From the NCBI GenBank assembly GCA_002104895.1, contig MCFG01000158.1, positions 112,501 through 141,798 on the forward strand: 29,298 nucleotides of DNA, written 5' to 3'. Position numbers and translations under genes: made by a program. Below the pieces are notes generated by a model, which did not search any database, was not told where the DNA came from, and worked only from the letters and a program-made list of their open reading frames with translations. The DNA is from Anaeromyces robustus. Taxonomy: Eukaryota > Neocallimastigomycota > Neocallimastigomycetes > Neocallimastigales > Neocallimastigaceae. The stretch's first letter is position 1. The number at the start of each line of letters is the position of its first letter. Positions 19,196-29,298 of this stretch are shown here, one piece after another.

Positions 19196-19888
19196 ATGAA
19201 AAAAAATATATTTTCAATAATATTACTAATAAATAGTATGATAGTAGTTATTGTAAAATCCAATAAAATCTTTTATGAAAAATCAGTTCAAAGAGGTTAT
19301 AATCCATTTGAAGAATTTTATTCCTTTGTATCTACGATTAGAGAAAATGTTGTAGAATGTAAAAATTTAAATATAAAATTTTATGGCGAAGAAGTCGATT
19401 ATTATTATCATTGTCAAAATTATGAATATACCTCATGTCGAAAATCCTTAACTCGATATATGGAAAATAAAACACATAATTTAAATTATTTTAAAGAATT
19501 AGATATATTATGTTCCCGAGATTATTATGGTCAGCCATGTCCTATAGCGGATTTTTTAAAAAAATATAATGAAATTATTAATGCTCAAGCATTATCAGAT
19601 TCGGATCAAGAATATGCTAAATATAAATCCATAATATCAGAATTAACTAAACAAGAAGAAATTTATGCCAATTTAACTTGTGATACCTCAAGAAGTTGTT
19701 TAGATCGAGCCATATATTATCTAGGAAAAATATATCCCTATTTATCAACGGAAGAATGTTCTTCAAGATTAAATGTTACAGAACCAAATATTGAACCTAA
19801 ATATAATTCTGGTTCACCTAAAACTATTACTATCAATAATCATTTAACCATTATTATATCTATAGCTTTAATCATATTATTCATTTAA
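19196..19888 (+). CDS. Secreted eight-cysteine protein, probably GPI-anchored (orphan)
   Basis: 230 residues, one exon; the ATG follows an A-rich leader (AAAAAAATGAAA context). I do not recognise the family. Residues 1-21 are a signal peptide (Lys-Lys, then a hydrophobic core, likely cleavage near residues 21-23). The mature part has eight cysteines (55, 73, 81, 106, 115, 162, 168, 188), enough for four disulfides, and three N-glycosylation sequons (N91, N159, N193). The C-terminus is a Ser/Gly/Pro spacer (NSGSPK, 204-209) followed by an Ile/Leu-rich tail with no charged residue after it, the classic pattern for GPI-anchor addition with the omega site near 204-206. A single-pass membrane tail is the alternative. 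Location: cell surface or wall. Role unknown; even spacing of Cys across a helical-looking body suggests a compact extracellular domain. Confidence 0.85.
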   Translation: MKKNIFSIILLINSMIVVIVKSNKIFYEKSVQRGYNPFEEFYSFVSTIRENVVECKNLNIKFYGEEVDYYYHCQNYEYTSCRKSLTRYMENKTHNLNYFKELDILCSRDYYGQPCPIADFLKKYNEIINAQALSDSDQEYAKYKSIISELTKQEEIYANLTCDTSRSCLDRAIYYLGKIYPYLSTEECSSRLNVTEPNIEPKYNSGSPKTITINNHLTIIISIALIILFI

Positions 19889-21070
19889 AATAAAATAAAA
19901 TAAAATAAAGCAAAATAAAAATATTTAAATAATTTATATGAATTATAAAAATCATAAAAATAATAATAATAGTATGAATAATATATCCAAAATCCATTTT
20001 TATATATATATATTTATATTAAAAATTAAGAAAAAGAAGATGATAATGATGATGATGATGGATAACGAAGAAGAAAATTTTAATTTAATAATATAAATAT
20101 ATATTTAACATATGTATAAATATATAAAAATAATAATTAATAATTAATAATTAATAATTAATAATAATAATAATAAAATTGAATATAATTATAATTATAT
20201 TCATTTATATTTTTATTATTATTATTATTATTATTATAATCATTAACCATTTTTATAACTCCAATATAATATAATTCAATATTTATATATAATTATATAT
20301 TGATATTAATTTCTTCTTTTATTTTTTTTTTATCTTATAAATGATAAAAATAATTATAATTATGCTATTAAAGAAAAAAAAAAAAAAAAAAAAAAAAAAA
20401 AGAAAAAAGAAAAAGACAAAAAGAAATATATATATACAAAAAGAAATATTTTAAAAAAAAAATAAAATATTTCGTTTTCTTTTTCTTTTTTTTTTTTTTT
20501 TTCTTCTTATATATATAATCATACTAAAAAATTCTTATTAATATAATAGTATTTATATAATATTTATTTTAATCATAATTTTTTTTTTCTTTTTGTAAAA
20601 TATTCTTTTTTTTTATTTTTTATTTTAAATATAATTTTATTTTTATATATCTATACTAATCAAAAAAATAATAATATAATAATAATTATAATTTTATATT
20701 ATTATAATAATAATAATTATAATAATATTCAAGTATCAATAGTAATAATCAATAATAAAATATACAATTAAAAATAAATTTATAAATAAAATATTTCAAT
20801 AATAAATAAATAAATAAATAAATATAATTAAACAATTGAACTGTAATAATTTATAATATAATATATAAAATAAATATTTTATTTTATTTTTATTTTTATT
20901 TTATTTTTAAGATTTTAATTGTTTTGCTTTTTTTTTTTTTTTTAATAATAGGTATTAAAAAAAAAATTACAATGTGTATCGTTGAACATTTTTCTATTAT
21001 TATTTTAAATAATAGAAAAATATATAAATAATATAAATAATATAAATAATATATATATATTTTTTTTTAT
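19889..21070. other. 3' flank of the secreted-protein gene and AT-rich spacer
   Basis: Opens with an AAAAT pentanucleotide run after the stop, then a short GATGATGATGATGATGG patch (20040-20060) and AAT/TAA repeats (20125-20175). No coding frame or RNA gene is supported. Confidence 0.6.
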
Positions 21071-22118
21071 TTAACAAGTATAAATGTACTTTTTTTTTTT
21101 TTTCTCACAAAAAAAAAAAAAAAAAAAAAGAAAAGAAAAAACCAAAAAATATTAAAAATAAATATATAATTATATATATATTTTCTTTATTATCTTTATT
21201 ATCTTATGATCTTGTTGGTTTTTTTTTTTTTTTTTTTTTTTTTTTATAGGATAGGATAGGATAGGATATAATTTATGATATAGGGTTTTTTTTTATATTT
21301 TATATTTTATATAAATATAAATATAAATATAAATATAAATATAAATATAAATATAATGAAATATATAAATATAATATAATAATTATTTATTTGCTTATTT
21401 ATTTTTTTTAAATAAAATATTAATATTAATAATATTTATAGGATATTTTATTATATATTTTTATTTAAAATATTTTTTTTTTTATTATTAGTATTATTAT
21501 TATTTATTTATCTTTTTTTTTTTTTAGAAAAAAAAAAAAAAAAAAAAAAGGAAAGAAAGAAAAGAAAGAAAAAAAGAAAAAAAAAGAAAGGGTCAATTTT
21601 TTTACTCTATTTATAATTATATAAACAAAATGTATAAAATATATAAATATATAAAAATATTTTATATTTGAGTGAAAAAAATTTTTAATAATGTATTAAT
21701 ATTTTGAATGGGGATAGGATTAAATATATTTTTTTTTTCTTCTTTTTTTCTTCTTTTTCTTTTTTTTTTTTAATTTTTTTTTTTTTTTTAAAAAAAAAAA
21801 TTGTTTATAAGGTAAAAAAAAAAAAAAAAAAATTAAAAAAGGATAACAAAGAAAGGGAAAAAAAAAAAATTAATTATAATTGAAAAATTATTATTATTTT
21901 TTTTTTTTTTTTTTAAATTAAATTTTTTTTTTCTTTATTTTTTTTTTTCTTTATTTTCTTTTTTTAATATTTTCTTTTTTTTTATATATTTTCTTTTTTC
22001 TATTTTTTATTAAAAAAAAAAAAACAAAAAAAAAAAAAAAAAAAAGGATGAATAAAATTTTTTCTTATTACCAAAAAAGTTATAAAAACTAATGTATTTT
22101 TTTTTTTTTTATTTTTAA

Positions 22119-22156
<38 letters not shown>

Positions 22157-22440
22157 AATATTACTACTATATATTAAATTTTAAACATTTAAAAAGAAAA
22201 AAAATGTAAAATTTTATAATTGTAAAAAAAAAAAAAAAAAAATTTGGTTAATAGGTTTTAATTTTATAATAAAAAAAAATTATTGAATATATTGATATAT
22301 TAAAAAAAAAAAAAAAAATTATATATATATATAAATATATACATATATATATCTATTTTTTTTTTTTTTCTTTTTCTTAAAATAAAAACTTTTTTTTTTT
22401 AAAATAATTGATAAAATAATATTCATTTTCTTTTTTCTTT

Positions 22441-22473
<33 letters not shown>

Positions 22474-22670
22474 TATAATTGAATAATTTGATTTGATGAA
22501 TTGGAATGGTGTATTATTATTATATAAGTTATATAAGTTATATAAAGTAATAAGTAATAGTATATAATAGATAATAGATAATGGTTTTATTATATTATGT
22601 ATTATATAATATTCTTATTTTATTTTATTTTTATTTATTAACAATAAATTTTTTATTTTTAAATTTTATT

Positions 22671-22729
<59 letters not shown>

Positions 22730-22904
22730 TATAATTTGTTTTGAATATTCGCTTTTATTATTTATTTGTTTGATTTTCGTTTTTATTATTTGTTTGTTTT
22801 TTTGATTTTCGTTTTCTTTATTTTTTATTTTTATTTTTATTTTTTTGTTTTATTTTGTTTTTGTTTTTGTTTTTTATTTTTGTTTTTTGTTTTATTTTGT
22901 TTTA

Positions 22905-22940
<36 letters not shown>

Positions 22941-23106
22941 ATATTTTATTTGATTTTTAAATTTTAATTTTTTTTTTTTTTTTTAATTTTATTTTATTTT
23001 AATTTGGTTTTTATTTTTTATTTTTATTATCATTATTATTTTATTATCATTATCATGATCATGATCATTATTATTATTAATATATTCCCCTTCCATTTTT
23101 TTTTCA
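21071..23106. repeat. Homopolymer-dense tract with short satellites
   Basis: Repeated switches between poly(T) and poly(A), including about 35 A at 22120-22154 and about 55 T at 22672-22726. Embedded satellites: GGATA x4 (about 21248-21269) and an AAATAT hexamer array (about 21310-21356). Phe-rich frames at 22581-22960 are translations of T tracts. The last 100 bases are the 3' flank of the Sel1 gene, with a short ATGATCATGATCAT run (23054-23067). Confidence 0.75.
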
Positions 23107-24753
23107 TTATAATCTAAATACTGTTTTTACTCTTGTTTTTATATAATGATTTCTTTTATAATCTAATTCTGCTCGTTGTTGTTTTAAATATTCTACTTGA
23201 CGACTTCTTTTAACTTCATTTTTAAAAGCTCTTGATTGATCATCCATTGGCATAGATTTTAAATCATTAAGTACTTTTTTAGCGGCTTCTTCACCATGTC
23301 TTGCTGCTTCTTTATAAAGTTTTAAAGCAAGATATAATTTTGGTTGAGTACCATCACTTTGACCTTCTTCATATAATCTTGCTAAACAATACATAGATTC
23401 TGGATGATGACATTCTTTAACTAATTCTTCAAAAATTTCAATTGCTTTATTTTTATCTTTTGGTAATACCTCATTTCCACCAAAACCAGAAGTATATAAT
23501 AAACCTAAACAATATTTTGCATTTATAGATTTATGCGTTGCCGCATATTTAACCGCATTAACTAAATATTTTTCACCTTTAAATATTTTAGATTCAAAAG
23601 TATAACCGGCTTCTAATAATTCACGTGGTATATTCCATCTTTCCTTATTTTCAAAGAAAGTTCTTTCTGGATTTTTCATATAACAATCATGCCATTTATC
23701 GGCATTATTAATATCTGGATAACAACCTAATTTACCCGCTGAATAACAAAAAGCTAATTTCTTTTCAGCTAAATAATAATGACGTCTACCTGCTTCATGA
23801 TACCAACGTATAGCTTCCGTTTCATTAGATGCTATACCAATACCAAATTCATAACAATGGGCAACTTGATAAGCAGCATCACTATTTCCTTGATAGGCTG
23901 CTTCTTTAAACCAATGAAATGCTTTTCTATGATCTGGAGTACATCTATAATAACCCAAGAAAAATAAACCCATAACATACATAGCATCAACATTTCCCTT
24001 TTTTGCTGACCATTTTACCGTTTCTGATATATATGTTTTTGGTTGTACATTATAATAATCTTCATCTGTAAATTCACTTGACTATTTAAATAATAGATAC
24101 ACAATTATATTATATTTTATATATATATATAATATTTGATATATTTTTATAATATTAAAAATAATTGTAGGATATATTATATATAATATTGTAAAATTAA
24201 AATAGTTAAAATATATAAATAAAAGTTCATATAGATAGATATATAAATTATAAAAAAATAAAAATTATAAAAAAAAAATTATTAATTTTAATATTTAATA
24301 TTTATAAAATATATATATATATATATAAATTATATTTATTATTTATTACTTATTATTTATTATTTATTATATATATATTTATAATTATTATTTTATAAAA
24401 AAAAAACTTACCATAATTTCGTCTATATTAATATTCAATTCATGACTATGACTATCACTACTTTGATTACTAAGAGTTGGACTATTTTGATTATGACTAT
24501 CGTGACTATGACTACTTAAAGTAGGACTATTATAGTTACGACTATCATGACTATGACTACTTAAAGTTGGACTATAATGAACATGACTATCATGACTAAG
24601 TGTTGGACTATAATGAACACGACTATCATGACTAAGTGTTGGACTATTATTACTACGATTTCCAAAACTGTAAGTACGACTAGAACGACTAGAACGACTA
24701 CTTTGATTACTATAAATACTCGATCTATTTTCAAGATAATTTCTTTTAGACAT
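23107..24753 (-). CDS. Sel1-repeat protein with Ser/His-rich repeated N-terminus, 2 exons
   Basis: Exon 1 is 24753-24412 and exon 2 is 24081-23107, joined by a 330-nt GT-AG intron (donor GTAAGT, acceptor AATAG, phase 0), giving 438 residues. Exon 1 (residues 1-114) is low-complexity and carries five SPTLS repeats spaced 12-15 residues apart with His/Asp/Ser-rich spacers (SHDSRVHY, SHSHDSHNQN): probably disordered and phosphorylatable. Exon 2 holds about six Sel1-like helical repeats, e.g. AFHWFKEAAYQGNSDAAYQV, AIRWYHEAG, AVKYAATHKSINAKYCLG, AIEIFEELVKE, ALKLYKEAARHGEEAA, then a basic, probably coiled tail ending KTVFRL. Sel1 repeats are protein-interaction scaffolds; fungal members include chitin-synthase activators of the Skt5/Chs4 type, but no CaaX box is seen, so the role stays open. 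The ATG is preceded by a 20-A leader. An internal ATG at 23982 would miss the first repeat. Confidence 0.88.
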
Positions 24754-24773
24754 TTTTTTTTTTTTTTTTTTTT

Positions 24774-24934
24774 ATATGTATATTATATATAAATTTTTAT
24801 CAAAAAAATTTATGTGTTTTATTTTAAATTTGAATATAAATTTGAATTTGAATAAGTAAAATAGGATAATATATGATATGATATTTATTAAATATAACTT
24901 TTTATTTTATTTTTATTAATATTCATTAAAATAA

Positions 24935-24965
<31 letters not shown>

Positions 24966-27800
24966 TATATATATGTTTGTGATATATTAAAGTGATATAT
25001 TAAAATATGATTTTCTTTTTTTTTTTTATAAAATTGGATTATATATATAGGTTTGGGTTGGAATTTTTTTTTTTTATTTTATTTTATTATTGCTGCTAAA
25101 ATTATATACTTGAAAAAAATTGTGCAAGCTAAATAAAATAATTTTTTTAATTTTTTAATATATATTGACAATTTATATATAATATATATATATAATTTTT
25201 AATATATAATACTTAAATTAAATATGAAATATGAATGAATTTATTTTAAATTAATAAATTTATTTCAAAATTCAATTTTCTTAGTTAAATATTAAATATT
25301 TACTAATAATTATTTAACTATTTTTTTTTAAAAGTTTTTTTTTTTTAATTTTTACAATTAATTTTCTTTTTCTTTTTTTTTCAACTTTTCTCTTTATTGC
25401 TTTAAAATCAAAAGCTTTTTTGGTATTTTATTAATAAGTATAATTAGTATAATTTACAATATGAAAATACAAGTATTCATTTATGGATTATATTAATAAA
25501 AACTTATTGATTGACCAAAATTTATTTTAATGATAATTAAAATTTGTTTTATATATATATATATGTGGGTGTATATATTTTTTTTTTGTTGTTGGTGTTT
25601 TTTGTTGGTGTATTTTTTTTGGTTTTTTATTTGGTTTTAAATTGGTTGGTTGTTATGTTTTCTTTTTTATTTCTTTTCTTGTTTTTTTTTTATTTTATTT
25701 TATTTTTTTTTCTTTTTTCTTTAAAAAAAAAAATAATAAATGTTAAATCATTTAAAATTCTTTTTTTCAAGATTTTTCAATTTTATGGGTGTTTTTTTTT
25801 TTCTTTCTTTCTTTTTGTTTTTGTTTTTTAAATTTTTTTTTTATTTTACTTTTTGTTTTGTTTTTTTTTATTTTTCTTTTTGTTTTGTTTTTTTTTTTTA
25901 TTTTATTTTACTTTTTTAATTTAATTTAATTTTTGTTTTTTTGTTTTTTTTTTTTTTTAATGATTTTATTTCTTTATTGAAGCGAACAGTAAAGAAAAAA
26001 AAATTTTTTTTATTTTTTTTTTATTTTAAATTTTATTATTATTTTTTTTAATATTTTTTATTTTTTAATATTTTTTTTTATTTTTTATTTTTTTTGTTCA
26101 AATTCTAAAAAAATTATTTCATAAGATCATTATATTAATTATAATATATTATAATATACTATAAATATATATTATTTAATTAATAATAATATATATACAA
26201 TATATTATATTTTTATTATTTATTTAAATTAAATACTAGAAATTAAAAAAAAAATCATTTTTTATTTTTTTAAAAAAATGATTTGAAAATATAAAAATTT
26301 AATATATAAATAAATAAATAAATAAATAATAAATAAATAAATAAAAACTCATTTTAATAATATTTAATAATTAATAACATTTAATAATAATAATTAATAA
26401 CATAAAATAACATAAAATAAAATAAAATAAAATAAAATAAAATATTATAAATTATAATTATTTAATAAAATATTATTTATTATTTATTTTACTGATTTAT
26501 TTAAATATTTAATTGTTATTTAATTTAGCATATGCTTTTATTTTTAATTTTTAATTTTTTTATTTTTTTTTATGGTCTTTCCTTTTTATTTTCCTTTTTT
26601 TTTTTTTTTTTTTACCTTTTTTTTTTTAATATTGAATAAAATTGATGATTAATTTAATTTAATTAAAAAAAAAAAATAATTTTTTATTATTATTAATTAA
26701 TATTATTTTTAAAAAATTTTTTTTTCATGATATTATCATATTCATATTTTATTATTATTATTATTATTATTTTATGATTATTTTATTTTTACAAAAGTGT
26801 TTATCATACCTTTAAAATAATCCTAACTTTTAAGAAAATCTTATTATTATTATTAATTAAATTCTTATTATTATTATTATTATGGAATGAAGAAATATAC
26901 GAAAACAATTAATTATTAAATGAAAATGTTTTTTTTCCCTTTATTTTATTTTATTTTATTTAATAATAATAAAAAAAAAAAGATACAAGTAAAAAAAATT
27001 AATTAAATGAATAAATAAATAATAAACTAAATAAATTAAATAAATAATAATTAGTTAATGAATTAATTAATTAATTAATCTATTTGTTTATTTTTATTTA
27101 TTTATTTTTATTTATTCATTCATTTAATTAATTAATTATGCTTTTTACTTTTTTTTATACAAATAAAATGATTCATATTATATAATATATTATTTATTAT
27201 ATTATATAATATATTATTATTATATTATTATTATTTATTAATTATTATTATTATTTGTTATCTTTTTTATTAATTTATTTATTTATTAATAATTTATTTA
27301 ATTACTATTTATTTATTCATTTATTTATTTAATGTTATCTTTATCATTGTTTTTTATAATGAAAAAATTTTTGATACAAAAAACAAATTTTAAATTAATA
27401 TTTAATATTATGATTTTAGGATTTACCATTTATCTAATTATTTATTTATTTATTCATTGATTTTTTAATTAAAATTTATTTAATTATTTATTTATTTATT
27501 CATTCATTAATGAATTATCCTTTTATAAAAAAAATTTTTTTTTATTAAATATTAAATATTAAATATGAATTTTATTAAATATTAATTTTATTATCTATTA
27601 AATATTATCTATTAAATATTATATATTAATTATTAAATAATAAAAAATTTTTTTTTTCATGTAACCTTTTTTTTTTTCTTTTTTTTTTTTTTTTTCTATT
27701 TCATTTGTTCCTCCAATATAAATAAAATTAATTAATATATTGTTCAATGGATTGATAACTCATATAATTATATTAAAATAATTCATTTTATAATATATTT
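24774..27800. other. AT-rich spacer without a supported gene
   Basis: Upstream flank of the Sel1 gene, then microsatellite DNA (AAAAT, TTTTG, TTA, AATA arrays). One isolated inverted repeat, TTTCTTTA (25969-25976) and TAAAGAAA (25990-25997), encloses TTGAAGCGAACAG, which is unusually rich in G and C for this region. Frames at 25544-25831 are Phe/Val-rich translations of T/G tracts. Confidence 0.6.
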
Positions 27801-27822
27801 ATATTATATAGTATTATATCAG

Positions 27823-27894
27823 CCCTTCAATAAAATAAATCGTCATTATAATATATTAACCAATTAACTGTTAATATATGAATTATTTTAAGGG
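27823..27894. repeat. Nested imperfect hairpin, 72 nt
   Basis: Three concentric stems: CCCTT (27823-27827) with AAGGG (27890-27894), AAAATAA (27832-27838) with TTATTTT (27883-27889), and ATATATTAAC (27851-27860) with GTTAATATAT (27870-27879), around a 9-base loop. The G/C base pairs sit at the outer closing stem. Function unknown. Confidence 0.6.
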
Positions 27895-29298
27895 TTTTCT
27901 AAATGATTGAATAAAAATTAAAAATAAATTAAATTTTAATTATTAAAAAAATTTAATTTAAATAATAATTAAAGTTTTTAAAATTTTTGAAATAAAGATA
28001 ATAAATTATTAATAATTAATTATTATTAATTATTTAGAAGAAGTAAAAATATGCAAAAATTTTTTAAAAAAAATTTAATATTTAATATAACTATAAATGT
28101 AAATGAATAAATCAATAATAATTAAATAAATAATTAACTAATTGGGTTATTATCTATATAGGCATTATGTATATATTATGTCTATATACAATAATTATAT
28201 ATATATAATATTAATATATAAAATAAATATAAATAAAATAAATAAATAAATATAAATATATAAAATAAATATTTTATATAAAAATTATTTTAATTTATTT
28301 TTTTTTGTTCATTTATTTATTTAATTTATTAATTATTAAAGTTTATTATTATTTAAAGTTTTCTTTTATTTATTTTTTTTTTGTTTTTTTTTTATTTCTT
28401 TGGTTACGCAATATAAACATAATATATTTATCTAATATATTATATTATATGAACACAATATATTATTTAATTATATTTATTATAATTTATTTAAAAAAAT
28501 TTAAATGAATATTTTTTTAATATTATAAAAAATAAAAATAATAAAAAATAAAAAAAAATAAAAAGTTTAAGAATCATTTTCAAAAGAAAATTTTTTATTT
28601 TCGTATATTTAAAATATAGTATATTATATTATATTGTAATATATTTTATTAAATATATTATATTCTATTTTAAATATATATAAAATAAATAGATTATTTA
28701 TTATTTATTAATTATTAATTATTTTTTATTTTTTTTTAAACATTTTTTTTTAAACAATTTTTTTTTTTTTTTTGTTTTTCGTCGGATGATTTTGAGTAAA
28801 AAGTGTAACAAACCAATAAATTCAGTGTAATGATCTTAAACACTTAAACACACACTTTTAATTTTTTATTTCTAATTTTATAGCATTTTTTAAAACAATA
28901 AAAAATGAAAGGGAAAATAAAGAAAAATAAAAAAAAAAGAAGGAAATTAGAAAATTTAGAAAAGAAAAAAAGAAAATAAAAAATTAATAAAAAAAATGAA
29001 ACATTTTAAATAAAAAAAATTTGTTTCATTCTTTTTTTTTTTTATTAATAATGATCGTAAAACATAAAATGGCAAAAATCGCCAAAACTTTTATTATTGA
29101 TTATTATTGATTATTATTAATTATTATTAATTATTGATTATTATTATAAAATTTTTATTTTTTTATTTATGGAATGGATTTATAAATAATACATATAAAA
29201 ATAATGTTAAATAGAATAGAATAAAATAAAATAAAAAGATATTAAAATAAAATCTTATAAATCTTATAAATCTTTTTTTTCTTTCTAATTATTCTTCT
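27895..29298. other. AT-rich spacer, possible promoter side of a gene beyond the window
   Basis: Mostly repeats, but 28778-28860 is of clearly higher complexity (TCGTCGGATGATTTTGAG, a CCAAT motif in AAACCAATAAA, CACTTAAACACACAC), and TGGC-AAAAATC-GCCA (29071-29085) is a short palindrome. The short frame after ATG 28904 is a Lys run ending within about 25 codons and is not called. Confidence 0.4.

Noticed and set aside
22581-22960. Phe-rich open frames on the + strand
   Set aside because: They translate a 55-T homopolymer and adjoining TTTTG/TTTTA repeats.
24577-24792. Plus-strand Thr/Met-rich frame
   Set aside because: Antisense shadow of the SPTLS repeat exon.
28904-28978. Short Lys-rich peptide starting at ATG 28904
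   Set aside because: A-tract translation of about 24 codons; no support as a gene.

Overview
The window looks like nuclear DNA of an extremely AT-rich eukaryote. The best guess is an anaerobic gut fungus (Neocallimastigomycota). Intergenic DNA is almost pure A/T with long homopolymers and microsatellites. Genes have GT-AG introns and poly(A) leaders in front of their ATGs, and one enzyme gene is strongly bacterial in type. The lineage is inferred; no marker in the window proves it, and an AT-rich protist such as a dictyostelid is the main alternative.

Layout. (1) 191-3300, + strand: the 3' two-thirds of the coatomer gamma subunit (COPI coat), eight visible exons, 5' end outside the window. 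(2) 4590-8700: a mosaic repeat array carrying three minus-strand, pol III-type, class-II tRNA-like genes. A 565-bp terminal-inverted-repeat element with a 9-bp target duplication sits in front of the first copy, and a second probable insertion lies just behind it. (3) 9771-10751, - strand: an intronless YajO-like aldo-keto reductase. (4) 12123-17007, + strand: an apparently full-length non-LTR retrotransposon (LINE) with a 12-bp target-site duplication and a 37-A tail. It has a strongly folded 5' end, an N-terminal RRM-like segment, an APE endonuclease, a reverse transcriptase in the -1 frame and a C-terminal zinc knuckle. (5) 19196-19888, + strand: a small secreted, eight-cysteine, probably GPI-anchored orphan protein. 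(6) 23107-24753, - strand: a two-exon Sel1-repeat protein with a Ser/His-rich repeated N-terminus. (7) 24774-29298: AT-rich DNA with no gene that I can support.

The host genes are unrelated housekeeping or accessory genes and do not form a pathway. The most interesting parts are the tRNA-like array, whose anticodon loop cannot be read in the normal way, and the LINE, for its structured 5' end, fused RNA-binding-like domain and endonuclease/RT frame break.
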